From contig QCNO01000003.1 in assembly GCA_003213165.1 (NCBI GenBank), forward strand, positions 85,009 through 149,008: a stretch of 64,000 nt of DNA, written 5' to 3'. The notes below the pieces were generated by a model that was not told the origin of the DNA, ran no database searches, and worked only from the letters and a program-made list of their open reading frames with translations. Both the position numbers and the translations under genes were made by a program. Below, piece after piece: positions 26,461 through 34,635 of the stretch. This stretch comes from OCS155 cluster bacterium AG-426-D23. Its GTDB lineage: Bacteria; Actinomycetota; Acidimicrobiia; Actinomarinales; Actinomarinaceae. The stretch's first letter is position 1; each line of letters opens with the position of its first letter.

Positions 26461-27944
26461 TTCTCTGGTTTCAGATGAGGAAAAGCGATTACCTCTCTAA
26501 TTGAATCATTGTTCGTAATCATCATTACAAACCTGTCAACACCAAAGCCTAGTCCTCCAGTCGGAGGGAGTCCAAACTCCAGAGCTTCAATGTAATCATT
26601 ATCTTCAACATGAGCTTCTTCATCACCTTTAGCTTTTTTTTCTGCTTGGCTTTTCAATCTCTTTTTTTGTTCAACAGGATCTATCAATTCTGAAAATCCA
26701 TTCGCTAATTCGCTACCAAATGCAAAAAGTTCGAATCTCTCAGTGATGCCCATTTTCTCATCACTTTCTCTAGCAAAAGGAGAAACTTCTTTGGGATAAT
26801 CAGTTACAAACACAGGGTCTACAATATCATCCTCAATATAATTTTCAAAAATGTCAAACACAAGCTCTCCAACTGTTGTTGATTCAGATTCAATTTGATA
26901 TTTTGACTCTAACAATGCCCTGACTTCATCAAGGTTTGAATCATATGATAGGTTTATTTCAAACTTTTCATTGACTAATTCAAACATACTTTTTCTATCC
27001 CAAGGAAAACTAAAATTAGCAACTTTTTCATTGAATTCAATGCTTTTATCTATTTTTAAATTTTCAAGTACATATTGGCACATATTTTCAACCATATCCA
27101 TCACTCCATTGACGTCTGTATATGCTTCATAACTTTCCATCATCGTGAATTCTGGTGAATGTGTTTGGTCAACTCCTTCATTTCGAAATACTTTCCCAAG
27201 TTCAAATACTTTTTCAAAACCTCCAATAATTAATCTCTTGAGATAAAGTTCAGGAGCAATTCGTAAATACATATCTATATTCATTGCATTGTGATGAGTA
27301 GAAAAGGGTCTTGCTATTGCTCCACCTGCTTTTGGCTGGAGTGTTGGTGTTTCAACTTCAATAAAACCCTCCGATATCATGAATTCTCTAATCAGCTTTA
27401 AAATATTAAATCTTGTTGAAATTGTATTCTTTGCATCTTCGTTTACTACAAAGTCTAAGTATCTTTGTCTAAATCTAGTTTCTTTGTCTTTAAGCCCGTG
27501 CCATTTTTCAGGGAAATTTCTGAAAGATTTTGTAAGTAGTGAAAGATTGCTTATGTATATTGATAGTTCCCCTTTTTTTGTTTTCATTATTATTCCAGAA
27601 ACTCCAACAATATCTCCTACATCAAGATTTTGAAGATAATCAATTAGCTCATCTGAAAGGTCGTTGTCTGAATAAACTAACTGAATTTTTCCATTTTCAT
27701 CTTTAAGGTCAATAAATGTTAATTTTCCAAAAGATCTAATGCTTAAAATTCTTCCCCTTACTGAAACATTTATATCTGTCTTAAAACCATTTTCTATATC
27801 TTTATGTTCTCTGTGAAGAAAATCTATTGGGGTAGAATTTTTAAAACTAGTTTGGAATGACTCAAGCTTACTATCTCTTATTTTTTGCTCTTTTTCTTTT
27901 CTTAAAGAGTAAATTTCATTCTCTGATTTTGATAAGTCACCCAC
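26457..27944 (-). CDS. lysS: Lysyl-tRNA synthetase (class II)
   Basis: Charges tRNA-Lys. The N-terminal OB-fold anticodon domain covers about residues 55-150 (VSVRGRILSIRSFGKLTFID); the class II core has motif 1 around FIEVETPTLQPKAGGAIARP, motif 2 FELGKVFRNEGVDQTHSPEF near residue 245 and motif 3 GLGFGVDRFVMMITN near 465. Length 495 is normal. It starts at a GTG (27944), ten bases after coaX, and ends the panC-coaX-lysS run. Confidence 0.95.
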   Translation of the reverse strand: MGDLSKSENEIYSLRKEKEQKIRDSKLESFQTSFKNSTPIDFLHREHKDIENGFKTDINVSVRGRILSIRSFGKLTFIDLKDENGKIQLVYSDNDLSDELIDYLQNLDVGDIVGVSGIIMKTKKGELSIYISNLSLLTKSFRNFPEKWHGLKDKETRFRQRYLDFVVNEDAKNTISTRFNILKLIREFMISEGFIEVETPTLQPKAGGAIARPFSTHHNAMNIDMYLRIAPELYLKRLIIGGFEKVFELGKVFRNEGVDQTHSPEFTMMESYEAYTDVNGVMDMVENMCQYVLENLKIDKSIEFNEKVANFSFPWDRKSMFELVNEKFEINLSYDSNLDEVRALLESKYQIESESTTVGELVFDIFENYIEDDIVDPVFVTDYPKEVSPFARESDEKMGITERFELFAFGSELANGFSELIDPVEQKKRLKSQAEKKAKGDEEAHVEDNDYIEALEFGLPPTGGLGFGVDRFVMMITNNDSIREVIAFPHLKPEN

Positions 27945-27953
27945 AACTACAGC

Positions 27954-28721
27954 TTAATTATTTAATTTAAATATTTCTTCAAGACCAACTAATGTTAAAT
28001 TTTCTATATATTCAACATTAACATTCAGAATCGGTTGCACCACTTTACTTAATCCACCAGTTAAGATAATCTTTGGTTCAATATCTATTTCTAGTATTAT
28101 CTTTTCTACCATAGAATCAATCATTGAAGCGTGTCCCATTATTAATCCACTTTGTATTGCTTCGTAAGTGTTTTTTCCAATAACTTTATTTGGAGTATCG
28201 AGTTCGACCGATTTTAGTGATGCTGTTTTTAATGTTAATGCATCAAGACTTATCTTTATTCCGGGCGCTATAGATCCCCCAAGATATTCCTTATTTTTAC
28301 TAACTACATCAAAAGTTGTAGCTGTACCTAGGTCAATTACTACAGTATCAGCTTCAGTTATGAGATATCCAGCTACTGAATTTGCAATTCTATCGGGACC
28401 AAGTTCTTTAGGGTTATCAATATTAACTTTTAATCCAGTCTTAATTCCAGGACCCACAATAATTGGTTCTAAATTTAAATACTTGCGAATAGCTTCACTA
28501 AAACTATTGGTAGCCTGCGGAACAACAGAGCAAATGATAGCGCCTTCAATATCTTTATTCACTTCACTCTTAATTTGAAAAGTTGAATTAAAAAGAGCTA
28601 ATAATTCGTCTGGTGTATTTGTGTCTCTCGTTGTAAATCTGTAAGAATCCCAATTATCCTTACTCCCTATCCCTACTGTTGTTTCTGTATTCCCAATATC
28701 TACTGCAATTATGTTCTTCAT
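27954..28721 (-). CDS. coaX: Type III pantothenate kinase
   Basis: First step of coenzyme A synthesis: phosphorylates pantothenate, usually with a potassium-dependent, feedback-insensitive enzyme. ASKHA-fold motifs: VDIGNTETTVGI (phosphate 1, residue 5), LGPDRIANSVAGYLI (near residue 107, with the catalytic Asp), VIDLGTATTFDVV (phosphate 2 region) and GGSIAPGIKIS. The start is set by GGAGGT within the end of panC, and the ATG overlaps panC by four bases. panD, commonly between panC and coaX in actinobacteria, is missing here. Confidence 0.95.
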   Translation of the reverse strand: MKNIIAVDIGNTETTVGIGSKDNWDSYRFTTRDTNTPDELLALFNSTFQIKSEVNKDIEGAIICSVVPQATNSFSEAIRKYLNLEPIIVGPGIKTGLKVNIDNPKELGPDRIANSVAGYLITEADTVVIDLGTATTFDVVSKNKEYLGGSIAPGIKISLDALTLKTASLKSVELDTPNKVIGKNTYEAIQSGLIMGHASMIDSMVEKIILEIDIEPKIILTGGLSKVVQPILNVNVEYIENLTLVGLEEIFKLNN

Positions 28722-29545
28722 TGTATTACCTCCATATTGTCAATTAATCGAATTCCTTGCACATAAGCAGCAGTAATTAACAATAATTTCTCCCGATTAC
28801 TATCTGGTGTTTCAAAATATTTTGGATCTACGAAATTTAAATAGTCATATTCAATAGTATTTTCATCAAATAGCTTTTTTCCAAAATCTTCTGATTGTTG
28901 AATATCTTGATTTTGAATGAAGTGTTCTTTTGTATTCTCAAGAATCTGAAAAATATTCCTAGCAATATTAATTCCACTTTTGGAAAGTAAACGATTTCTA
29001 CTGCTCATGGCTAATCCATATTCATCTCTAATTATTTCTGCTTCTATTATTTTTAAATTATTGCTTTTATTAGCTAAAAATTCTTTCACTAGATAAAGTT
29101 GTTGTGCGTCTTTTTTTCCAAAAACTACTGATGTTGGGTTTACTAAATCAAACAACCTGTTGACAACAGTTAAGACCCCGTCGAAATGGCCCGGCCTGTG
29201 AGCACCCTCAAACAGGCTTCCTTTTTCTCCAGATTTTATTCCATCTAGTTCTGCAAAATCTTTTGGATAAATGTAATTTTCTTGTGGTATAAATATGTAA
29301 TCAACTTCCTCTTTTCTCAGGAGTTCGATATCTTTATCAAGGTCAATCGGATAATTATCGTAATCACTCTCATCATTAAATTGCCTTTTATTGACAAAGA
29401 TCGAGACAATTGTTTTGCCATTTGTAGACTTCTTCCCAAGTTTAACTAATGACAAATGTCCTTCATGCAATGCTCCCATCGTTGGAATAAAGCATTTCTC
29501 TTCATGAAATATTTTTTTATCAATTTTATTTATTATTCTTGTCAT
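28718..29545 (-). CDS. panC: Pantothenate synthetase (pantoate-beta-alanine ligase)
   Basis: Joins pantoate and beta-alanine with ATP. The nucleotidyltransferase HxGH motif is PTMGALHEGHLSLVKLG near residue 22; SIFVNKRQFNDESDYDNYP, GAHRPGHFDGVLTVVNRL and VFGKKDAQQLYLVK (near 142) shape the pocket, and the KMSKS-like site is the MSSRNRLLS segment near residue 175. In many homologues SIFVNP has Pro where this has Lys (FVNKRQF). Length 275 is typical. It is followed by coaX, so two steps of coenzyme A synthesis are coupled. Confidence 0.94.
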   Translation of the reverse strand: MTRIINKIDKKIFHEEKCFIPTMGALHEGHLSLVKLGKKSTNGKTIVSIFVNKRQFNDESDYDNYPIDLDKDIELLRKEEVDYIFIPQENYIYPKDFAELDGIKSGEKGSLFEGAHRPGHFDGVLTVVNRLFDLVNPTSVVFGKKDAQQLYLVKEFLANKSNNLKIIEAEIIRDEYGLAMSSRNRLLSKSGINIARNIFQILENTKEHFIQNQDIQQSEDFGKKLFDENTIEYDYLNFVDPKYFETPDSNREKLLLITAAYVQGIRLIDNMEVIQ

Positions 29546-29572
29546 ATCGTGCCCTAAATATGGTGCCCGTAC

Positions 29573-30046
29573 TTACAGATTTATACTACCTACTCTTTTG
29601 ACTTTTTGACCACTAATTTTATATTCAGATTTATTCAACTCTAGCTCTAAAACTTCATACAGTGGCTCTATAACAAATAATCTATTTTTCCAGTCATAAT
29701 GTGGAATAGTTAGATTATCTTGAATGACTTCATAATTGTTAAAAAATATTATGTCTATGTCAATTAATCTAGGTCCATACCTAAATGTAGATTCTCTCCC
29801 CATATCATTTTCTATTATCTTTATACTTTCTAACAATTGGTCTGGAGACCCTTTATAATCAACTTCCAAAACCATATTTAAAAAACTATTTTGGTTTTCA
29901 AAAAGTAATGGTTCCGTTTCATATATAGAAGAAAATTTAACAATTTTCATTTTTTTAGAAAGTTCTACTATTGCTTTGGTAAGGTTGTCTGTTCTGTCTC
30001 CAATATTTGATCCTAAAGAAAGATAAATACTATTTAAATTTTTCAC
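29573..30046 (-). CDS. folK: 6-hydroxymethyl-7,8-dihydropterin pyrophosphokinase
   Basis: Transfers pyrophosphate from ATP to hydroxymethyl-dihydropterin in folate synthesis. Motifs: YLSLGSNIGDRTDNLTKAI near residue 8, SIYETEPL, QNSFLNMV, and the signature GRESTFRYGPRLIDIDIIFF near residue 92, with the two metal Asp residues. The Arg-rich loop before GPR is one residue shorter than in the E. coli enzyme but the key arginines remain. It starts at a GTG inside the end of folB (17-base overlap). Confidence 0.92.
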   Translation of the reverse strand: MKNLNSIYLSLGSNIGDRTDNLTKAIVELSKKMKIVKFSSIYETEPLLFENQNSFLNMVLEVDYKGSPDQLLESIKIIENDMGRESTFRYGPRLIDIDIIFFNNYEVIQDNLTIPHYDWKNRLFVIEPLYEVLELELNKSEYKISGQKVKRVGSINL

Positions 30047-30401
30047 TGTAAGTAACCGATAAATTATTTGTTTTTTCTTTCAAAATAGTATCTGGCTTAT
30101 GAACTGTCACAATGATTTCAAATATTTTTACATTACTTTCTGAATTATATTTTTTATAAATTTCTTGGGTGATTTCTTTTGATAATGTCTCGATAAGATT
30201 AAAGCTTTCAGTTTTAACAATTCTGATTACATCATCCACTACGTTTTCATAGTTAATTGTGTCATGTATTTCATCACCTAAAAAATTATCTATAATAATT
30301 TTTATATCTACAAGGAATTTTTGATTGTTTGACTTTTCAATTTCGTAAATTCCGTGTTTTCCTGATGTTTTGATCCCAATAATATTTATGTCATATGACA
30401 T
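30030..30401 (-). CDS. folB: Dihydroneopterin aldolase
   Basis: Cleaves dihydroneopterin to hydroxymethyl-dihydropterin and glycolaldehyde. Family marks: GKHGIYEIEKSNNQKFLVDI near residue 13 with the pterin-binding Glu, NYENVVDDV, FNLIETLSKEI with the conserved Glu near residue 72, and VTVHKPD with the catalytic Lys near 102. Length 123 is standard. It follows the phosphatase-like gene by three bases and overlaps folK. Confidence 0.93.
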   Translation of the reverse strand: MSYDINIIGIKTSGKHGIYEIEKSNNQKFLVDIKIIIDNFLGDEIHDTINYENVVDDVIRIVKTESFNLIETLSKEITQEIYKKYNSESNVKIFEIIVTVHKPDTILKEKTNNLSVTYSEKFK

Positions 30402-30404
30402 TTT

Positions 30405-30875
30405 TTAAGTATTTGGAATTAGGGCAATAGCTTTTGGAGATAGTGGCTTCTCTAAAATCTTTTCTAATATTGTTCTGGCCAGAATTGGATCATCTAAAAG
30501 TTTAGAATAAATTAAGTATCCAGCAAGTATACCTGGTACCTCTTCATCTAAATACTCTCTGTGTATAAGTAGCTTTCTTTCTTTGTCTAAAAGTGCTTCT
30601 TTTATTGCCTCAAATATTATATTTAATGACTCCATTGGGACATCATCTGCAAGAGGATAGTGGTAGGTCCTAAACCCTACTTCCTGGTAGTTTTTTAAAT
30701 TGAAATCTGAGTCTAACAAAGAAAAAATTGCATTTATTCCCTGACTCTTAATCCATTGAATTTCTTCTTCTCTTCTAATTTTTCTTGGTGTTAATCCAGC
30801 GCCACCAATACATTCAGAAACTGCCAGTTTACCTTCAATAATCCAGTTGAAGTCATTTGGTTTTAAACCAGCCAT
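30405..30875 (-). CDS. Dual-specificity-phosphatase-like protein lacking the catalytic Cys (pseudo-enzyme)
   Basis: A 156-residue protein with the outline of a small DSP/PTP fold: FNWIIEGKLAVSECIGG at the start, WIKSQGINAIFSLLDSD, GFRTYHYPLADDVPMESLN (general-acid loop region), then LLIHREYLDEEVPGILAGYL where true phosphatases have HC(x5)R and RTG. The catalytic Cys position is Arg, and the phosphate-loop Arg is gone, so catalysis by the usual route is not possible. I start at the ATG with AAAGGA in front (30875), not the ATG seven codons upstream. It sits between folP and folB in an otherwise pure folate operon, so a structural or regulatory part in pterin synthesis is inferred; it could also be mere drift. 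Confidence 0.7.
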   Translation of the reverse strand: MAGLKPNDFNWIIEGKLAVSECIGGAGLTPRKIRREEEIQWIKSQGINAIFSLLDSDFNLKNYQEVGFRTYHYPLADDVPMESLNIIFEAIKEALLDKERKLLIHREYLDEEVPGILAGYLIYSKLLDDPILARTILEKILEKPLSPKAIALIPNT

Positions 30876-30915
30876 AATTCCTTTCTGTAAACACAATAAT
30901 AGCTTACACTAATTA

Positions 30916-31659
30916 CTAATTTGTTAGATGCATTCTCACTAGTGAAACTCCGGAATCAACACAGTGTTTAAATAAATCAGAATTTGACATTGGAATATTT
31001 TTAATAAATTTCTTTTTTGAATATCCAACAATCAAGGGAAAGTTTTCTTTAAGTTCTTTGATATTGATCAACAACTCTGCAGAGTCAGATAAATTCTTAC
31101 CAAAGCCTAAACCCGGATCGATTGCGATTTGTTCTTCCTTAACTCCCAAACTTATTAGTGATTTTATTTTTGAATTCAGATGTTCCTTTACTTCCTTCAC
31201 GACATCTTTATAAATCATTTTTTGATGCAAAGATTCTGATTTAGGGTGTCTATGAACTAAAATAATTTTTAATTTTGAATCAACGGCTATTTGAATCATT
31301 TCTTCATTCAAAAAGCCACTTACATCGTTAATTATTTCAAAGTTATTTTCAACTGCATGTCGTACCACAATTGGATTAAATGAATCAATTGAAAATGTAA
31401 ATGTTTCTTGATTTGAATTTATAAAATAATTTAGTCTTTCAATTTCCTCTTCAGTGGTGACACTGTCAAATCCTGGTTTTGAAGAGGCGCAACCGATGTC
31501 AATAAAATCTATATCCTTTTGCTTTGCTGATTGCAATAATTTTTTTAAACCTTCATCATGATTAAAAACACCATCACCTGTAAATGAATCATTAGATAAA
31601 TTTATAATTCCTAATATTTTTGAATTATCTCTAGATAATATAGAATTCCAATTGGACAA
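30916..31659 (-). CDS. folP: Dihydropteroate synthase, divergent
   Basis: Joins p-aminobenzoate to the pterin in folate synthesis; the target of sulfonamides. A TIM-barrel with the catalytic set kept: Asn in LGIINLSNDSF (usually NVTPDSF), Asp in FSIDSF, Asn in IINDVSG, Asp in IAIDPGLGFGK, Lys in VGYSKKKF and Arg/His in VRMH. Loop 2, normally GGESTRPG, reads GCASSKPG: the Glu, Thr and Arg are changed. Length 247 is slightly short of the usual 260-285. It is followed by the phosphatase-like gene and preceded by folE at three bases. Probably active, with altered loops. Confidence 0.85.
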   Translation of the reverse strand: MSNWNSILSRDNSKILGIINLSNDSFTGDGVFNHDEGLKKLLQSAKQKDIDFIDIGCASSKPGFDSVTTEEEIERLNYFINSNQETFTFSIDSFNPIVVRHAVENNFEIINDVSGFLNEEMIQIAVDSKLKIILVHRHPKSESLHQKMIYKDVVKEVKEHLNSKIKSLISLGVKEEQIAIDPGLGFGKNLSDSAELLINIKELKENFPLIVGYSKKKFIKNIPMSNSDLFKHCVDSGVSLVRMHLTN

Positions 31660-31662
31660 TTT

Positions 31663-32220
31663 TTAAAAATTTAGTAGCGCTTCATTGCGAAGTGTATGGT
31701 CAATTTCATAAATTCCAGTGCTGTAAGTTGTTTCAAATACAGTTTCAGAATTTTCAATATTTAACAAACTTGAACACATATGGTTCGCACTTATTTTTAC
31801 CATTACACCTTTGGGGTCTAATGCGTTTTGGATTTCAGCTGCTATTTTTTTTGTTAAAGATTCTTGTAATGTCAAATTATTTGAAAGCAAACTGACGAGT
31901 TCACTAAATTTAGAAACTCCAGCTATTTTATTACTTGGATAAACAGCTATATTTACTAATCCTGTAAAAGGAAGCAAATGATGCTCACATAAGCTTACAA
32001 AATTTATTCCTTTTAAGTAGATGGGCTGATTGTGTTCAACATTCTCAAGATTGGTTAGAATTGCAGATGGTAATTGCGATTTGTGTAGTTTTGATTCAAT
32101 TTGCTCAAGAAACTTTTTGGAAAGTTTCATTATTTCTTCTTCTGATTTATCAGTCTTTGTTTTTAAAAATTCAAAAAGAGCAATCTCTATATTGCTCTTT
32201 GTTTCATTTATAGAACTCAT
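31663..32220 (-). CDS. folE: GTP cyclohydrolase I family protein, atypical substrate site
   Basis: By position and fold the first enzyme of folate synthesis, which opens GTP to dihydroneopterin triphosphate. Zinc ligands are present: Cys and His in SLCEHHLLPF (near residue 82) and the Cys in SANHMCSS (near 148). GVSKFSELV keeps the Ser-Lys of the phosphate site. But the two arginines that in the E. coli enzyme hold the triphosphate (Arg139 and Arg185) are Glu (GVSKFSE) and Leu (HMCSSLL), and the MxxRG stretch after the zinc Cys is lost. The ATG overlaps the ftsH stop by one base. Either the pocket has been rebuilt or the substrate differs. Confidence 0.8.
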   Translation of the reverse strand: MSSINETKSNIEIALFEFLKTKTDKSEEEIMKLSKKFLEQIESKLHKSQLPSAILTNLENVEHNQPIYLKGINFVSLCEHHLLPFTGLVNIAVYPSNKIAGVSKFSELVSLLSNNLTLQESLTKKIAAEIQNALDPKGVMVKISANHMCSSLLNIENSETVFETTYSTGIYEIDHTLRNEALLNF

Positions 32221-34079
32221 TAAGCAAGCCTTAAGCTTTTACCAGAACCGGTTATTTTGACTTTTGCAATTGTTTTAAAGATTTCTGCTACTTCTTCTTT
32301 GTTTAATGTCTCTTTTTCCATTAGCTGTTTAACCATGGCGTCCATTTGTTTCTTAAATTTCTTAAGTATCTTTCCAGCAATTACATGTGCATCATTTAGC
32401 AAATTTCTTACTTCGTCATCAATAGAAGAGGCTATTTCGTCAGAGTAGTCCTGTTGTCGTCCGTAGTCACGACCTAAAAATACTTCATTCGATCCTTTTC
32501 CGTAAAGCATTGGCCCTAACTTTTCACTCATACCAAACTCCATGACCATTCTTCTGGCAATATCTGTGGCTTTTTCTATATCATTAGAAGCACCTGTTGT
32601 AGGGTCTGCAAAAATTAATTCTTCTGCAACTCGACCTCCCATCAACATCGCAAGCCTATCTTTAAGTTCAGCTTTAGACGCAAGATACTTTTCACTATCA
32701 GGAAGTGCTTGAGTATAACCTAAAGCTCTACCACGAGGAATAATAGTAACTTTGTGGATAGGATCAGCATTAGGAAGTGCCCAACCCACTAACGCATGAC
32801 CTGTTTCATGATAAGCGATAATTAATTTTTCCTCTTCTGTCATTACTTGACTTTTCTTTTCTGGACCAGCCATTACCCGATCTATCGAGTTTTCAATATC
32901 TGCAATTCCGATTGATTTTTTATTTTTTCTTGCAGCTAGTAAGGCTGCTTCATTTAATAAATTTGCTAAATCAGCTCCAGTAAAACCAGGTGTTTGTTTT
33001 GCTAATGTTTCAAAATTGACATTTTTTGCTAACGGCTTATCTTTTGCATGAACCTTAAGTATTTGTGTTCTTCCAGATAAATCTGGCCTACCAACAATAA
33101 CTTGTCTATCAAACCTGCCTGGTCTGAGAAGTGCTGGGTCTAAAACATCAGGTCTGTTGGTTGCAGCCATAAGGATTACACCCTGATTTGCTTCAAATCC
33201 ATCCATCTCAACCAAAAGTTGGTTTAATGTTTGCTCTCTCTCATCATGACCTCCGCCTAAACCAGCTCCTCTCATTCTTCCAACTGCATCAATTTCATCA
33301 ATAAAAATTATTGCTGGAGATGCTTCTTTAGCTTTTTTGAATAGATCTCTTACTCTACTTGCCCCAACTCCAACAAACATTTCGACAAAATCAGATCCTG
33401 AAATACTAAAGAATGGAACTCCTGCCTCTCCTGCTACTGCTTTTGCTAAAAGAGTTTTTCCAGTTCCCGGAGGCCCAACAAGTAAAACCCCTTTTGGTAT
33501 CTTTGCTCCCAACTTATTAAATTTTTCTGGAGACTTAAGGAATTCTTTAATCTCTTCAAGTTCTTCTTTCGCTTCTTCTACACCGGCAACGTCTTTGAAA
33601 GTTACTTTTGGAGATTCTTCATCTAGCTCTTTGGCTTTCGATTTTCCAAATTGCATTATTTGATTTCCATTTGATCTAACTTGTGAGAACATATAAAACA
33701 TGAAAGCAGCTAAAAATAGCCATGGTAAAAATGCAAAAAAGTAGTCCTGAAATCCTGCAGGTTCTGTATCTGTATTCAAAATAATATCTTGATCCACAAG
33801 GAGTTGAAACACTTCCCCTTCAAAACCTTCTGGATACTCTGTTTGATAAATTGTGTCATCATTTCTTAATTTAAATTCAACAAGATTTGACTGTTCTTTT
33901 ATAGTTGCTTCAGATACATTTCCAGATTGTATGTCGTTTTTAAAAATTGTGAAAGATTTACTTTCAGGTGAGTTTACAGTTGAATTATATTGCTGAACTC
34001 CAAAAAATATTAAAAGACCAAGTCCAGCATAAAGAAGAAAAGACCTGTTGTTTTTTTTGTCTACTTTTTTATTTTCCAT
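32220..34079 (-). CDS. ftsH: ATP-dependent zinc metalloprotease FtsH
   Basis: A membrane-anchored AAA+ protease that removes damaged membrane proteins. Two N-terminal helices (about residues 14-30 and 108-128) enclose a short outside domain; then [19 protein letters not shown] near residue 203, [12 protein letters not shown] near 259, the second region of homology [13 protein letters not shown] near 310, and the zinc motif [12 protein letters not shown] near 424 with the third ligand Asp in the following helix region. Length 619 is typical. The tail ends KSLRLA. It is followed at once by folE, as in other actinobacteria. Confidence 0.97.
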   Translation of the reverse strand: MENKKVDKKNNRSFLLYAGLGLLIFFGVQQYNSTVNSPESKSFTIFKNDIQSGNVSEATIKEQSNLVEFKLRNDDTIYQTEYPEGFEGEVFQLLVDQDIILNTDTEPAGFQDYFFAFLPWLFLAAFMFYMFSQVRSNGNQIMQFGKSKAKELDEESPKVTFKDVAGVEEAKEELEEIKEFLKSPEKFNKLGAKIPKGVLLVGPPGTGKTLLAKAVAGEAGVPFFSISGSDFVEMFVGVGASRVRDLFKKAKEASPAIIFIDEIDAVGRMRGAGLGGGHDEREQTLNQLLVEMDGFEANQGVILMAATNRPDVLDPALLRPGRFDRQVIVGRPDLSGRTQILKVHAKDKPLAKNVNFETLAKQTPGFTGADLANLLNEAALLAARKNKKSIGIADIENSIDRVMAGPEKKSQVMTEEEKLIIAYHETGHALVGWALPNADPIHKVTIIPRGRALGYTQALPDSEKYLASKAELKDRLAMLMGGRVAEELIFADPTTGASNDIEKATDIARRMVMEFGMSEKLGPMLYGKGSNEVFLGRDYGRQQDYSDEIASSIDDEVRNLLNDAHVIAGKILKKFKKQMDAMVKQLMEKETLNKEEVAEIFKTIAKVKITGSGKSLRLA

Positions 34080-34122
34080 CTTCTTAATTTAATACTATTG
34101 AGTTTAAAAGCAATAGTGAGAT

Positions 34123-34635
34123 CTATGACAGAATACCAAGGAAAGGAAGTTCCCTATATTTTCCTTCATAATCAAGACCGTATCCAACAACAAATTCTGG
34201 TCCTATCTCAAATCCTGAATATTTGATATCCACTGGTTCAGTTGAAATATCTTTTTTAACAAACATACATAATATCTCAATGCTTTTTGGATTTCTGGAT
34301 TCAAGTAAATTTTTTAAATGAGATAAAGTTAAACCAGTATCAAAAATATCTTCAACAATCAATATATTTTTTCCGGTAATATCTATATCCAAATCCTTAT
34401 CAATTTTTATTTGTCCGGTAGATTTAGTTCCTTCATAAGATTGTATGCTCATAAATTCAAATGTTACATCTACATCGAGTTGTTTTGCTATATCGCTGAT
34501 AACGATGAATGCGCCTTTTAGTATTCCAACTATTACAAGTTCCTCACCCAAATAGTCTTTATTAATTCTCTCAGCTAATTCTTTTACTTTTTGTTCAATT
34601 TGATTTTGTTCGATTAGAACTTTAGATATTTTCAA
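34123..34635 (-). CDS. hpt: Hypoxanthine phosphoribosyltransferase
   Basis: A purine salvage enzyme that makes IMP or GMP from free bases and PRPP. The PRPP-binding signature is ILIVEDIFDTGLTLSHL near residue 91 and the pyrophosphate loop is VGILKGAFIVISD near residue 35; VGYGLDYEGKYRELPFLG at the end binds the base. Length 170 is usual. The start is a TTG (34635) inside the end of tilS (14-base overlap). The tilS-hpt-ftsH order is widely kept in bacteria. Confidence 0.94.
   Translation of the reverse strand: MKISKVLIEQNQIEQKVKELAERINKDYLGEELVIVGILKGAFIVISDIAKQLDVDVTFEFMSIQSYEGTKSTGQIKIDKDLDIDITGKNILIVEDIFDTGLTLSHLKNLLESRNPKSIEILCMFVKKDISTEPVDIKYSGFEIGPEFVVGYGLDYEGKYRELPFLGILS

Noticed and set aside
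28168-28578. 136-codon open frame on the plus strand
   Set aside because: Opposite coaX, which has all its motifs; no sign of independent translation.
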